DNA of 64,000 nucleotides from Planctomycetota bacterium (GTDB taxonomy: Bacteria; Planctomycetota; MHYJ01; WSZJ01; JACPWG01), in assembly GCA_016197205.1 (NCBI GenBank), contig JACPWG010000017.1, positions 27,950 through 91,949 of the forward strand. The letters are read 5' to 3'. The position numbers and the translations under genes were made by a program. This document shows, piece after piece, positions 35,329-43,831 of this stretch. The notes beneath the pieces were generated by a model. It saw nothing but the letters and a program-made list of their open reading frames with translations. It had not been told where the DNA came from and made no database searches. Numbering within the stretch: the first letter of the stretch is position 1; the number at the start of each line of letters is the position of its first letter.

Positions 35329-36459
35329 CTACTGCGTGCGCTTGATGACGTGGAATCCGAAGGGGGTTTCGACGATGCCCGAGACCCCGCCCACGGCAAG
35401 GGCGAAGGCGGCCCTTTCGAAGTCCGGGTGCATCGTGCCTTCGCCGAACGTGCCCAGGTCGCCCCCCTGCTTTTTGGAAGGGCAGTCGGAGATTTCGTGC
35501 GCGATCGCGGCGATGTCCTCGCCGGCCTGGAGGCGCTTGAGGATCGACTCGGCCGCGGCGCGGGCCTCTTCCTTGGTGCGTGTGACGGTCTCCGGCGCCC
35601 GCATGGAACCCTTGTACATGAGAAGGATGTGGCTGGCCCGGATCTGGACAGGCGGGGCGCGCCGCAGGATGAGGTGATAGCCGAACGGCGTCTCGACGAT
35701 GTCGGAGGTTTGACCCGGTTTGAGCGCGAAGGCGGCCTTTTCGAAGTTGGGGGTCATCTGGCCGCGGGCGAAGGGGGGGAGCGCGCCGCCCTGCTTCGAG
35801 GAGGGGCAGTCCGAGAACTGGCGGGCGAGTTCGGCGAACGCGAGGCCGGCCTGGAGTTTGGCCTGCACGTCCTGGAGGAGTTTGAGGGCCTCCTCCTTGG
35901 TGCGGGTCACCGACTCGGGGGCGCGCTCCGAGCCTTTCCACATGATCAGGATGTGGGAGGCGGTCACGTCCTCCTGCACGGGGATCCGGGTGACGATGTG
36001 GAAGCCGACCGGGGTTTCGAGGACGTCGGAGACCTGGCCTTCCTCCATACCGAAAAGCGCCTGTTCGAGGTGCTGATATTTCAGGCGTCCGCGCTCGAGA
36101 TTGCCGAAGACGCCGCCGCGTTCGCGGCTGCCCGGGTCATCGGAGTATTGGAGCGCGAGGGCGGCGAAGTCGGCGCCGCGGGCGCGGGCGAGGGCCAGGA
36201 CCTTTTGGGCGAGTTCCTTCGCCTCGTCGCGCGTGCGCGTGACGCCCGGCAGCGGGGGGACGGGCTTCTCTCCCGGGGCGGGCACGGGGACGAAGGCGAT
36301 CACGATATGGGCGGCGCCGATGCGGTCGGGGGCGTTCGCCGGCGCGGTCGGGACCTTGGCCGGGTCCGGCGCGCCCGGGGGCGCTGTGTCCTGCGCGGGT
36401 AGCGCCGCGGCCGAGAGGAGGACCAGGGAGAGCGCGAGGCCGCGGAAGAGCGTCGTCAA
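35329..36459 (-). CDS. Periplasmic parvulin-type peptidyl-prolyl isomerase with three rotamase domains
   Basis: This 376-residue protein starts at TTG 36459, chosen because GAGGAGG stands just upstream and the resulting N-terminus is a clean signal peptide (GLALSLVLLSAAALPAQ). Three PpiC/rotamase domains follow at about 47-160, 167-264 and 273-376. Each has AxHILI, a QFSDCPS/QYSDDPG motif, GG...F..G and ETPxGxH. SurA-like chaperones have two such domains, so three in tandem is uncommon. It probably helps fold envelope proteins, fitting its place upstream of kdsD. Confidence 0.92.
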   Translation of the reverse strand: MTTLFRGLALSLVLLSAAALPAQDTAPPGAPDPAKVPTAPANAPDRIGAAHIVIAFVPVPAPGEKPVPPLPGVTRTRDEAKELAQKVLALARARGADFAALALQYSDDPGSRERGGVFGNLERGRLKYQHLEQALFGMEEGQVSDVLETPVGFHIVTRIPVQEDVTASHILIMWKGSERAPESVTRTKEEALKLLQDVQAKLQAGLAFAELARQFSDCPSSKQGGALPPFARGQMTPNFEKAAFALKPGQTSDIVETPFGYHLILRRAPPVQIRASHILLMYKGSMRAPETVTRTKEEARAAAESILKRLQAGEDIAAIAHEISDCPSKKQGGDLGTFGEGTMHPDFERAAFALAVGGVSGIVETPFGFHVIKRTQ

Positions 36460-36662
36460 GAGGCCTCCTCGTGGGGCGCGGGGCCCGGGTGGTGGAGAAA
36501 GGGGAGCCGGGATGGACCTGCCGGAGAGGGTCGAGACAAAGGGGGGTAGGATAACAGGCGGGGGGCGGCGAGGCAATGGAAATGACGGGGCGGGTGCGGG
36601 AGCGCGGGGACGAGACCGCGAGGGACGCCGCTGCCGAGAAGCGGAACCGCGAAGTACGCTAC

Positions 36663-36848
36663 CACTACAACGCTAAGCCTACAGCTTCGGCACCTGCGAC
36701 GGATGCTGCCAAGCTCCGCCCCTGTTCGTAGTTCCGCCTTCAGGCGGCGCGTGCGGCGGGAACCGCGACATTTGGTTGGCAGCCCCGCCTAAAGGCGGAA
36801 CTACGAACCAGTTGGGCTCGAAGGCTCCACTTCTCCAGCGTTGTAGTG
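36663..36848. mobile_element. Inverted-repeat element E with 4-bp target duplication CTAC
   Basis: Perfect 12-bp ends CACTACAACGCT / AGCGTTGTAGTG, flanked on both sides by CTAC (36659-36662 and 36849-36852). Inside, 36724-36747 and 36785-36808 form a second inverted repeat (GTTCGTAGTTCCGCC class) with one mismatch. The right-hand CTAC contains the cytochrome gene's stop (GTAG on the minus strand). 186 bp, non-coding. Confidence 0.85.
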
Positions 36849-37193
36849 CTACTCTCGCGAATTCGAGGGGGCGACGGGGTCGGGGGGAGCGTTGGGCGGG
36901 GAGGTCTGGGACGCGGCGGCCTTTCGGCTGGCCGCCTGGAGGTACTCGACGACCTTCCGCTTTCCCTCCGGCGTCAGGCCGGCGCGCGGGCCGAACTCAT
37001 CGACCTTTTCCGGCCAAGCTTCAGGGGCGAATTTCCGGACGGGCCACGGGAGGTGGCAGCGGGCGCACTTTGACTCGTAGATGCGCTGACCCGGCATCGC
37101 GGAGTCGGGCGCGGCCTGGGGCGGCTGGCAACCGGCGGCCGCGAGCCAGAGCGGCAGGATGGGGACCAGCACGAGGGAACGGGGCGTGCGCAT
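36849..37193 (-). CDS. Single-haem cytochrome c lipoprotein
   Basis: This 114-residue protein has a lipoprotein signal (LPLWLAAAGC, lipid Cys22) and one haem-binding CARCH (43-47), then AWPEKVDEF and LTPEGKRKVVEYLQ. Relatives with CHxLP...W..VV.RM..R..L use a Met in the second block as axial ligand; here that place is DEF and no Met follows the CxxCH, so the sixth ligand is unclear. The Ala/Pro-rich tail is probably disordered. The gene lies 25 bp after the porin gene and probably shares its promoter. The stop codon lies in the duplicated CTAC of element E. Confidence 0.85.
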   Translation of the reverse strand: MRTPRSLVLVPILPLWLAAAGCQPPQAAPDSAMPGQRIYESKCARCHLPWPVRKFAPEAWPEKVDEFGPRAGLTPEGKRKVVEYLQAASRKAAASQTSPPNAPPDPVAPSNSRE

Positions 37194-37217
37194 GAGAGCC
37201 TCTCTTCGACGGGCCGA

Positions 37218-38648
37218 CTAGAACCCGACGGACGCGCCGAGGAAGACGCCGTCGCCGTCGAAGTACTGCATGTCTCCCGCATTCCACATGTAGCCGAAGG
37301 AGAAGATGACCGCGGGGCTGGGACGATAGCCGAGGCCGAGGGTCAGGCGGTATTGGTCGGCGTCCTCGAGGCGACCGGCGCGGACATCTTCGAAGCTGCC
37401 GTCGGCGAGCGGGACGACGTCGTCGACCATGGCGTAGTCGTAGCGCACCACGGCCTCGAGCGTCGGCGCATCGAGCCCTTTGGCGAGGAAAGTGTCTTTG
37501 AGGAACTCCGGGAAGAAGCGGTAGACCAATTCGGAATAGAGGCCCCACGTGTGGCCCGGGAAGCCCGCGGCAAGCTCGCCGGCCGCCTCGCGCTCGGCGA
37601 AGAGCTGGGCGAGAAACCGGTCGCTGGGCTTCTCGACGTCGAAGTACGCGGCCTCTCCCTGGAGCGTGAACTGCGAGAGGAAGTCCCAGCGGTAGTCGAG
37701 GGCGACGCCGTTCACGCGCTCGTTGCCGCGATCGCGATAAACGCCGGTGTAGCCGGAAACGCCGAGCTCCAGGTTGCCGAGCGGGTGGACGCCGACGCGC
37801 CCGACGACCGCTTTGTCGCCGTTGTTGTCGGCGCCGATGTCGCCGCGCGCCTTGTTGAGGCCGTGGTGTTCTTCGAACGGGTTCTGCTCCTGGAGGCCTT
37901 CGTTCAGGCCGTTGACGACGGCCAGGTCGTAGGTGAGGAAGGACTCCTCGGAGAAGGCGAACGAACCGAAGAGGGAGACGCCGGTTTCGCCCCAGGCGGT
38001 GGGGATGACGAAGGTGTCGACGAGCGGGCGATCGGGGAGCTCGTGGAGGTTGTCGTCATGAATCTGGTTGTACTTGCCGAAGGGGACGAGGACCTGGCCG
38101 AGCCGGAGATTGAGGGCGTCGGAGAAGTGCCAGTCGATGTGGAGGCGCTCGAGCTCGATTTCGTCGACGTCGATGCCCCGGCGTTTTTCGAGGAAGGACT
38201 CGAGGACCTCCTGTTCGAATTCGATTTCCGCGCCGACCTTGAGGCGCTCGGTGACGTCGGCGGAGACGGAGAGGACGACGCGCTTGAGGGAGAAGACGTC
38301 GAAGTGCTTGTCGAGGGGGGCGTCGCCGGAGAGGTCGCCGAGATTGTGGTACAGCAGGGTCGCGTAGCCGCCGAGCTTGACGCGGTCGCGGGCGGCCTGG
38401 AGGACGCCGCCGGCGGGGCGCGCCTCCGCGAGGTACCGGTCGACGCGTGCCTTGAGCTCGCCCTCCTCGGAGGCCTTGCGCTCCCGGACGAGGCTCTTGA
38501 GCTCCTCGACCTCCTTTTCGAGCCGCTGGACCTTTTCCTCCAGCTCGCGGCTCGACTGGGCCGTCGCGGAGGGCGCGTGCGCGGCGAGGACGAAAGCGAG
38601 GGGCAGGGCCAGGGCGAGGAGCCGGGCCGGCGGGGTCGCGTGAGGCAT
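37218..38648 (-). CDS. Outer-membrane beta-barrel porin with N-terminal coiled coil
   Basis: This 476-residue protein has a signal peptide (LLALALPLAFVLAAHAPSAT A-Q type cleavage) and a heptad coiled coil (SSRELEEKVQRLEKEVEELK, about 32-55). Alternating amphipathic strands follow to a terminal aromatic (FLGASVGF), the mark of outer-membrane proteins. The layout resembles phosphate-selective-porin-like and other coiled-coil porins. The cytochrome lipoprotein gene follows. A strong promoter with a 15-bp palindrome at the start site (38667-38681) indicates repressor control, perhaps by an iron or metal regulator. Confidence 0.85.
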   Translation of the reverse strand: MPHATPPARLLALALPLAFVLAAHAPSATAQSSRELEEKVQRLEKEVEELKSLVRERKASEEGELKARVDRYLAEARPAGGVLQAARDRVKLGGYATLLYHNLGDLSGDAPLDKHFDVFSLKRVVLSVSADVTERLKVGAEIEFEQEVLESFLEKRRGIDVDEIELERLHIDWHFSDALNLRLGQVLVPFGKYNQIHDDNLHELPDRPLVDTFVIPTAWGETGVSLFGSFAFSEESFLTYDLAVVNGLNEGLQEQNPFEEHHGLNKARGDIGADNNGDKAVVGRVGVHPLGNLELGVSGYTGVYRDRGNERVNGVALDYRWDFLSQFTLQGEAAYFDVEKPSDRFLAQLFAEREAAGELAAGFPGHTWGLYSELVYRFFPEFLKDTFLAKGLDAPTLEAVVRYDYAMVDDVVPLADGSFEDVRAGRLEDADQYRLTLGLGYRPSPAVIFSFGYMWNAGDMQYFDGDGVFLGASVGF

Positions 38649-38666
38649 GGGGTCGGGCGCTCCAAA

Positions 38667-38681
38667 TGAAACTGAGTTTCA
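38667..38681. promoter_or_regulatory. Palindromic operator TGAAACTGAGTTTCA (Fur-box-like)
   Basis: A perfect 7-1-7 inverted repeat placed about 12-27 bp after the porin -10 box, covering the transcription start. Its spacing matches the Fur-family 7-1-7 box (TGATAATNATTATCA) with changes at inner positions. The regulator is inferred only. Confidence 0.6.
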
Positions 38682-38693
38682 ATTCCAGTTTCG

Positions 38694-38722
38694 ATTGTAG
38701 CGACGGGAGGGGCGGACGTCAA
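38694..38722 (-). promoter_or_regulatory. Sigma70-type promoter of the porin-cytochrome operon
   Basis: Minus-strand TTGACG (38722-38717), 17-bp spacer, TACAAT (38699-38694). Confidence 0.75.
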
Positions 38723-38732
38723 GAAGATCCGT

Positions 38733-38860
38733 AACCGTTCCCGGGGAAGGGCGCATCCCCCCGGAGGCACGGAGTCCCGGAGGCTGCAGGGAGAGACCGA
38801 CACCCCGAGGCAAGAAGCTTGCGATACTTTTGTTTGACAGGATGACAGGATCAACAGGAG
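38733..38860. repeat. Dispersed repeat K, copy 2
   Basis: Repeats the block order of 4586-4700: CCGGAGGCACGGAGTCCCGG, then GACCGACACCCCGA and GACAGGATGACAGGAT. An inverted CAACGGGATACGGTATC/ATACCGTATCCCGTTG stem (38860-38890) follows it. Confidence 0.65.
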
Positions 38861-38912
38861 GTTCCGATACCGTATCCCGTTGATCCTGTGATCCTGCACA
38901 AACAAAAGCAAT

Positions 38913-39168
38913 GACCCTAACTGAGGCTAAACTCGACCGAGGGCTGCAAATGGCTGGAGCCTGGCGCCGCGTCCCGCTAGAGGCGGGCGGAATCTGAAAT
39001 TCGGCTTTTTGCAATTTGAAATTCGGCCAGGCCGTGTGGGTCGAATGCGGGACTCTTACACAGAGACGCGGAGACGCAGAGGCCGGGCGCCGAGTCCACC
39101 GTCCTCAACCGGCGACGATCTCCGGCCAGGCACGGCGAGATTGATCCTAGCTTCACTTCGGCTTGTTG
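38913..39168. mobile_element. Inverted-repeat element H, copy 2
   Basis: Carries CTGAGGCTAAACTCGACC at one end and AGCTTCACTTCGGCTTGTTG at the other, with the GCAATTTGAAATTCGGCC and ACACAGAGACGCGGAGACGC interior of copies 1 and 3. The gap to 39480 beyond it shows no gene. Confidence 0.75.
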
Positions 39169-39480
39169 AAAAAAAGCGCCGACACCTAGGCTCTCGGAAG
39201 AGCGTGTGCTCGTGACGCCGGCGAAGGGCATGCGCGAGGCCTCCGTTTCTCCGTGCCTTCCCGGTGAACGGTTACGAAGATCCAAGGGGAGCGTTCGGCG
39301 GGGAAGGAGCGCTTCGAACGGCGGGAGCGTCCACACGAGGCGCCCGTGCGTCCAGCCCGGCGTCCCTGTCGGCGAGGGGGCCGCTCCACCTCCGCAGCGC
39401 GAGCCGGAAACGATCGGGGCCGGCCCCCCCCGGAGGGAGAGGCCGGCCCCGTGTGGGCGCGTCGTTTCGGTGGGAGAGGG

Positions 39481-40134
39481 CTAGCGGCGGCCGAGGCCGA
39501 ACCGGAAGTTGCCGGCCGAGTCGAAGCCGAACGAGAACCCGTCACTGCGGCAGCCGGACCGGGAGGACCGGATCGTCCAGCGGGGGTAGGACGGGGCGAC
39601 CGGATAGACCGGGGCCGGGGCGAAGACCCGCACCGGCGGGTTGCCGGCCGGCACGAAGCCGCTGTCGTGGGGGTGGACGGCCTCAGCCTCGCATCTGTTC
39701 AGAATGGTGAGGTTGATCCGGCAGTTCAGCGCCTGGTTCTCGGTCACCTGGACGAAGACCGCGACGCTTTCGACCGGGACGGATCCCGCCCAGAAGCGGA
39801 AGTGGTTGTTTCCAAGGGATTCCATCCAGCCGAACTGACCGCCGGCCGGGAAGATCAGGACCGGGTGGAGGGAGCAACTCGACATCGGCCGGCCCCACTG
39901 GTCGTAGCCGCGGATCTCGAAGGTCATGTGGTCTTCGCTTCCGGTGCCGGCCGTGTTCAGGGAGATCGGGGCAGTGCCGACCAGGTGGTGCCCGCCCAGG
40001 TGTTCGTGATAGATGCGGATGCTGGTCAATCGGGGCACGGGGGGGGGATTGTGGTCCGCGAAGGCCGTCGAGCCACCGGTCGCCAGTGCGCCCGCCAGGA
40101 TCAGACCGCTCATCGTCTTCGTCATCGCGTTCAT
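39481..40134 (-). CDS. Secreted hypothetical protein
   Basis: This 217-residue protein starts at ATG 40134 with GAGGAGG upstream. A signal peptide (GLILAGALATGGSTAFA) precedes a mature domain of beta character (RLTSIRIYHEHLGGHHLVGT, DHMTFEIRGYDQWGRPM, CRINLTILNRC). A Pro/Arg/Gly-rich tail (about 165-217) ends NFRFGLGRR. Three cysteines (SSCSLHP, NCRIN, NRCEAE) could form disulphides. No family recognised. It is transcribed alone, toward the H/K repeat cluster. Confidence 0.7.
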   Translation of the reverse strand: MNAMTKTMSGLILAGALATGGSTAFADHNPPPVPRLTSIRIYHEHLGGHHLVGTAPISLNTAGTGSEDHMTFEIRGYDQWGRPMSSCSLHPVLIFPAGGQFGWMESLGNNHFRFWAGSVPVESVAVFVQVTENQALNCRINLTILNRCEAEAVHPHDSGFVPAGNPPVRVFAPAPVYPVAPSYPRWTIRSSRSGCRSDGFSFGFDSAGNFRFGLGRR

Positions 40135-40374
40135 CTTGTCCTCCTCTCCCCGTGGGGAGCGTTCGGGTCCAGCGTGCCGATTCTTGCTAGTTTCGCCCGT
40201 ACTCAACGCACCTTGCATGCCGCATTCGCCTGCGCTCGCAGCAAACACTCATCCCATTACCGCAAATGGAATTGCGTTCGCGAGGACCGAGCGAAAAACA
40301 CATCGAAGCGAATCCAGGTGCTTTCGGCCGAGGACGCAGGTGTCCTGCGGGAGGGACGCCAGCCTGAGTACCGC

Positions 40375-40572
40375 TCCACGGAATTGGGTGACCGATTTGC
40401 TCGGCGATTGCGGGAGCCCGCCTCCCCCCTTCGCGCCACGGCGCGTCGGGGCGCGGGCCGTTGCGCTCGCTCGCCGTGGTTCTCCGCTACTACGCCTCGC
40501 TCGCGCGCCTCGCGGGCGGCCACACTTGTCTTGGCCTCTCGGCCGCGGACTTCCGTGGAGCGGTACCGTGTG
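40375..40572. mobile_element. Inverted-repeat element C, copy 1
   Basis: Left end TGAGTACCGCTCCACGGAA, right end TTCCGTGGAGCGGTACCG. The interior has GGTGACCGATTTGCTCGGCG and a CGCTCGCTCGCCG...ACGCCTCGCTCGCGCG palindrome, as in copies at 49102-49306 and 54545-54714. It ends about 35 bp before the promoter of the next gene. Confidence 0.75.
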
Positions 40573-40610
40573 GCGGGATGCGAGACCGGAACGGTGGCGC
40601 GTGAAGTTCC

Positions 40611-40639
40611 TTGCCCCGCCCGGCGACCCCGGCTAGAAT
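40611..40639 (+). promoter_or_regulatory. Promoter giving a near-leaderless message for the isomerase gene
   Basis: TTGCCC (40611-40616), 17-bp spacer, TAGAAT (40634-40639). The ATG at 40647 begins 7 bases after the -10 box, at the expected transcription start. Confidence 0.6.
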
Positions 40640-40646
40640 CCGCTGC

Positions 40647-41513
40647 ATGCCGTATCGTTTCGCCTACAGCTCGAACGCGTTCACGCGCACGGACCTCGCG
40701 AGCGCGATCGAGGCGGTCGCGCGGCTCGGGTTCGAGGGGATCGAGATCCTCGCGGACCGACCGCACCTGGACCCGAACCTCGTGACCCCGCGAGACGCGC
40801 AGGCGATCGCCCGACGGATCCGCGACGCCGGCCTCGCCGTTTCGAACGTGAACATCAACACCTCGCGCGCGCTGGAACCGGAGTCGGCGGGCGAGGGACC
40901 GGGGCCGACGCTCGTGGAGGAGGATGCGCGGCGCCGCCACCTCCGGCTGGAGTACGTCCTCGAGGCGATGGAGCGCGCTTCGGCGATCGGGGCGGAAGCG
41001 GTCAGCATCACCACCGGCCCCCTGGCGGCCGGCGCGGAGCCGGTCACGGCGCGGCGGCGCTTCCTCGACGCGCTCACGGCGATCCTGAACCGCGCCCACG
41101 CCGTCAACCTCCGGGTCGGCATCGAGTTCGAACCCGGGTTCGTCGTCGGCGACACCGCCTCCCTCCTCGCGGTGCTGGACGAGGCGCGATCGCCGCTGCT
41201 CGGCGCGAACCTGGATCTCGGCCACGCGGAAGTGGTAGGGGATGCACCGGAGGAAGCGGTCCGGGCCTTCGCGGGCCGGACCTGGAACCTGCACGTGGAG
41301 GACATTCGGAGGCGGGTCCACCACCACCTGGTTCCCGGCGACGGGGACATGGACTTCGCGCGGATCCGTCGTGCGCTCGACGAGACCGGCTACGACCGCT
41401 TCCTCACGCTCGAACTGTACACGTGCGCCGACGCGCCGATCGAGGCGGGACGGCGAGGGCTCGCTTCCCTTCGCACGCTGTTCGGAGACGGCGTCCGGAC
41501 CTGCAGCCGCTAG
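40647..41513 (+). CDS. Sugar phosphate isomerase/epimerase-like TIM-barrel protein
   Basis: This 288-residue protein belongs to the xylose-isomerase-like (AP endonuclease 2) TIM-barrel superfamily. Its strand-end residues are in GFEGIEILADRPHLDP, VGIEFEPGFVVGD, ANLDLGHAEVVG, TWNLHVEDIRRRVHHHLVP and FLTLELYT, which supply the Glu/Asp/His metal site. Reaction and substrate cannot be named. It has its own promoter and is probably translated from a leaderless message. Its TAG stop lies in the CTAG at the edge of element B copy 2. Confidence 0.88.
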   Translation: MPYRFAYSSNAFTRTDLASAIEAVARLGFEGIEILADRPHLDPNLVTPRDAQAIARRIRDAGLAVSNVNINTSRALEPESAGEGPGPTLVEEDARRRHLRLEYVLEAMERASAIGAEAVSITTGPLAAGAEPVTARRRFLDALTAILNRAHAVNLRVGIEFEPGFVVGDTASLLAVLDEARSPLLGANLDLGHAEVVGDAPEEAVRAFAGRTWNLHVEDIRRRVHHHLVPGDGDMDFARIRRALDETGYDRFLTLELYTCADAPIEAGRRGLASLRTLFGDGVRTCSR

Positions 41514-41679
41514 TGGCCCGTTGACGAAATCCAGGCACGAGGCCTGGGGGCGCCGGCCTCCCTCCTTCGCTCGCTCGACGCGAGCTACGGAGCGCGGGCC
41601 GACCCGCGCGAACGGCCACAGGGGCGGTGACCCGCCGTGACGGAATGGACGACGGTGTTCGAAGTTTGTCAACGGGCCA
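41514..41679. mobile_element. Inverted-repeat element B, copy 2 (166 bp)
   Basis: Ends TGGCCCGTTGACGAA and TTTGTCAACGGGCCA (one mismatch), flanked by CTAG (41510-41513, containing the isomerase stop) and CGAG (41680-41683). It separates the isomerase from the peptidase-like gene, whose ATG is 14 bp after it. Confidence 0.85.
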
Positions 41680-41692
41680 CGAGAGACGATTC

Positions 41693-43225
41693 ATGTCGAT
41701 CGAAGAGCCGGGGTTCGTCGCGGACGTCAAGCCGGGGAAGGTGCACCAAACGATCCGCGGGCACGTGGACGCCCTGCTGCGCGACCTGGCGTACGAGGAG
41801 TACCGGGTCCGCTCCGGACAGAAAGACGAGTCGGAGCTGGGGGCGGTTTTCGGGCTCCACCCCGCGGCGTCGGAGCTGGACTCGGAGCGGGAGCTCCGAC
41901 ACTTGCTGGACCGGGAGGAGGACGTGGAGCGGGGGAGCCGACTGCGCCTCCTGCTCGAGTCCGTCACGCTCCACCGCCTGGATGCGGGGGTCGCCGAGCT
42001 GTCGGACGCGCTGGCGAACGACGAAGCGCGGCAGCGGATCGACCTGCCCGGCGGCGGGACGGCGGCCTACCGGCACGGCTGGATGCTGCTTGCCAACGAG
42101 CCGGACCGCGGGCGGCGCGGCGCGCTCGAAGCGGCGCTGCTGCGCGCCGTCGCGGAACTGAACCCGCGGCGGGCGGCGATCCACCTGCGGACGCACGAAC
42201 TCGCGGCGGGCTCGGGACGCGGGCTCTACGCGCGACTCGTGGAGGAAGTCTCGGGGCTGGAGGCGGCGCCGCTGGCCGCCGGGGCCGCGGCCTTCGAGCG
42301 CGAAACCGAGGACGCCTACCGCGAACACCTCGATTGGAGCCTGCGCCGGGAGTTGGAACTTCCGCTAGGGCGGGCCGCACGGCACGACCTCGCGCGGCTC
42401 TTCCGGGGCTGTGGGCACGACGCGAGCTTTCCGGCGAACCGGATGCTGGCGACCGTTTCCGGGTTTCTGGAGAGGCTAGGGATCGAGCCGCGGGCGGCGG
42501 GACGGATTCGACTGGACGCGGAGACCCGCCCACGGAAGAACCCGTGCGCCTTCTGCGTGGCGCCCGAGATCCCCGGCGAGGTGTACCTTGCCGTGAGGCC
42601 GTCGGACGGGGCGGAAGCGTACGCCGCGTTCCTCCATGAGCTGGGTCGCGCGCTCCACCTGGCCCACGCGCGGGCCGACCTGCCGATGGAGCGCCGGCGG
42701 CTCGGCGACGCCTCGGTGCCGGAGGCCATCGCGCTGACCTTCGACCACCTGCTCCTCAGCGAGGCCTGGCTGCGCCGGGTGGCGGGCATGTCCCGCCCGG
42801 AGGAATTCCTGAGGCACGCATGGCTCCGCGAGCTTTTCCTCGTGCGCAGGCACGGGGCGAAATTGCGGTACGAAATGGAGCTGCACCGGGACGAGCGAAC
42901 GGAGGGGAAGGCCGAGCTGTACGTCCACGCCCTGACCACGGCGACGCGCGTCCCGTATCCCGCGGAGGCGTTCCTCGAGGACGTCGACCGGCACTTTTTC
43001 CGCGCGCGACGCATGCGTGCCCGCCTCCTGGAGGCCCAGCTCTCGGACTACCTGGTGCGAAACCACGGCGAGGACTGGTTCGTGAACCCCGCCGCGGGAC
43101 GCTTCCTGAAGGACCTTTGGGCGGGCGGGCAGCGGTGGACGGCCGCGGAGCTGAGCGCGCTCGTCGGCGGCCCGGGGCTGGAGTTCGGCGCCCTCCGCGA
43201 CCGGATCTTGCGAAAGCTAGCTTGA
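41693..43225 (+). CDS. M3-like metallopeptidase homologue with a degenerate HExxH
   Basis: This 510-residue helical protein resembles M3 oligopeptidases: a long helical N-terminal part, then PCAFCVAPEIPGEVYLAVRP, AYAAFLHELGRALHLAHARA (about 318-337), and a C-terminal helical region with VPEAIALTFDHLL. In active enzymes the zinc motif is HExxH (HEFGHALH); here it is HELGR, so the second zinc-binding His is Arg. The protein may therefore be inactive or use another residue. The start is ATG 41693, 14 bp after element B2; reading further upstream would run through the element. Function unknown. Confidence 0.75.
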   Translation: MSIEEPGFVADVKPGKVHQTIRGHVDALLRDLAYEEYRVRSGQKDESELGAVFGLHPAASELDSERELRHLLDREEDVERGSRLRLLLESVTLHRLDAGVAELSDALANDEARQRIDLPGGGTAAYRHGWMLLANEPDRGRRGALEAALLRAVAELNPRRAAIHLRTHELAAGSGRGLYARLVEEVSGLEAAPLAAGAAAFERETEDAYREHLDWSLRRELELPLGRAARHDLARLFRGCGHDASFPANRMLATVSGFLERLGIEPRAAGRIRLDAETRPRKNPCAFCVAPEIPGEVYLAVRPSDGAEAYAAFLHELGRALHLAHARADLPMERRRLGDASVPEAIALTFDHLLLSEAWLRRVAGMSRPEEFLRHAWLRELFLVRRHGAKLRYEMELHRDERTEGKAELYVHALTTATRVPYPAEAFLEDVDRHFFRARRMRARLLEAQLSDYLVRNHGEDWFVNPAAGRFLKDLWAGGQRWTAAELSALVGGPGLEFGALRDRILRKLA

Positions 43226-43382
43226 GGCGGGCAGCCGCAACCCAAGGCGAAGGTGGGCGCCGCCGTTGCGGGCCGCCCTCACCCCGGGCCCTCTCCCGCT
43301 CCCCGGGAGAGGAGGCGCCCCGCGCGCCCCCTGCGCAAGCGCCCCGGAGAAGCGGCCCAACGTGGAGCGAAGGAGCCGGACT

Positions 43383-43539
43383 CGGGCATGGCTCAAACCG
43401 GCCGCAAAACGGGGGACACGATCCTGAATTCCAGAAAAGCCCTCGATGGCTCGCAAGCCCTTTCCGGAATTCAGGTCCTGTCCCCGTCTTGCTCCCGTTG
43501 AGCGGGCGAAGGTTGTTACCCCGTTTTGAACCATGCCCG
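43383..43539. mobile_element. Inverted-repeat element D, copy 1
   Basis: Ends CGGGCATGGCTCAAACCGG and CCGTTTTGAACCATGCCCG. The interior carries GGGGACACGATCCTGAATTC...GGAATTCAGGTCCTGTCCCC, itself an inverted repeat. The right part recurs at 58536-58655. The preceding 43226-43382 holds a GCGGGCAGCCGCAACCCA block, also at 48954, and no gene. Confidence 0.75.
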
Positions 43540-43575
43540 GATTCGACCGCGCACTCGCGGCCCAGGGCGGCCAGC

Positions 43576-43740
43576 GGCTCGTTGACGAACTTCGAACGCC
43601 GTCGTCAAGTCCGTCACGGCGGGTCGTGGCTCATGCGGCCGTTCGCGCGGGCCGGCCTGCGCTCCGTAGCTCGCGTCGAGCGAGCGAAGGACGGAGGGCC
43701 GAGCCCCCAGGCATTGTGCCTGGACTTCGGTAACGGACGA
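43576..43740. mobile_element. Inverted-repeat element B, copy 3 (diverged)
   Basis: Begins CGGCTCGTTGACGAACTTCG, shares GTCACGGCGGGTCGTGGC with copies 1 and 4, and ends TTCGGTAACGGACGA before CGAG (43741-43744). Confidence 0.65.
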
Positions 43741-43831
43741 CGAGCAGCCCGAGCCTGCCCTCTACGACGGGAGAGCGTGGCGATCGACCTGGATCTGGAA
43801 TGGTCGTGCCGCAGAGGAAGAGGTGATCCGC

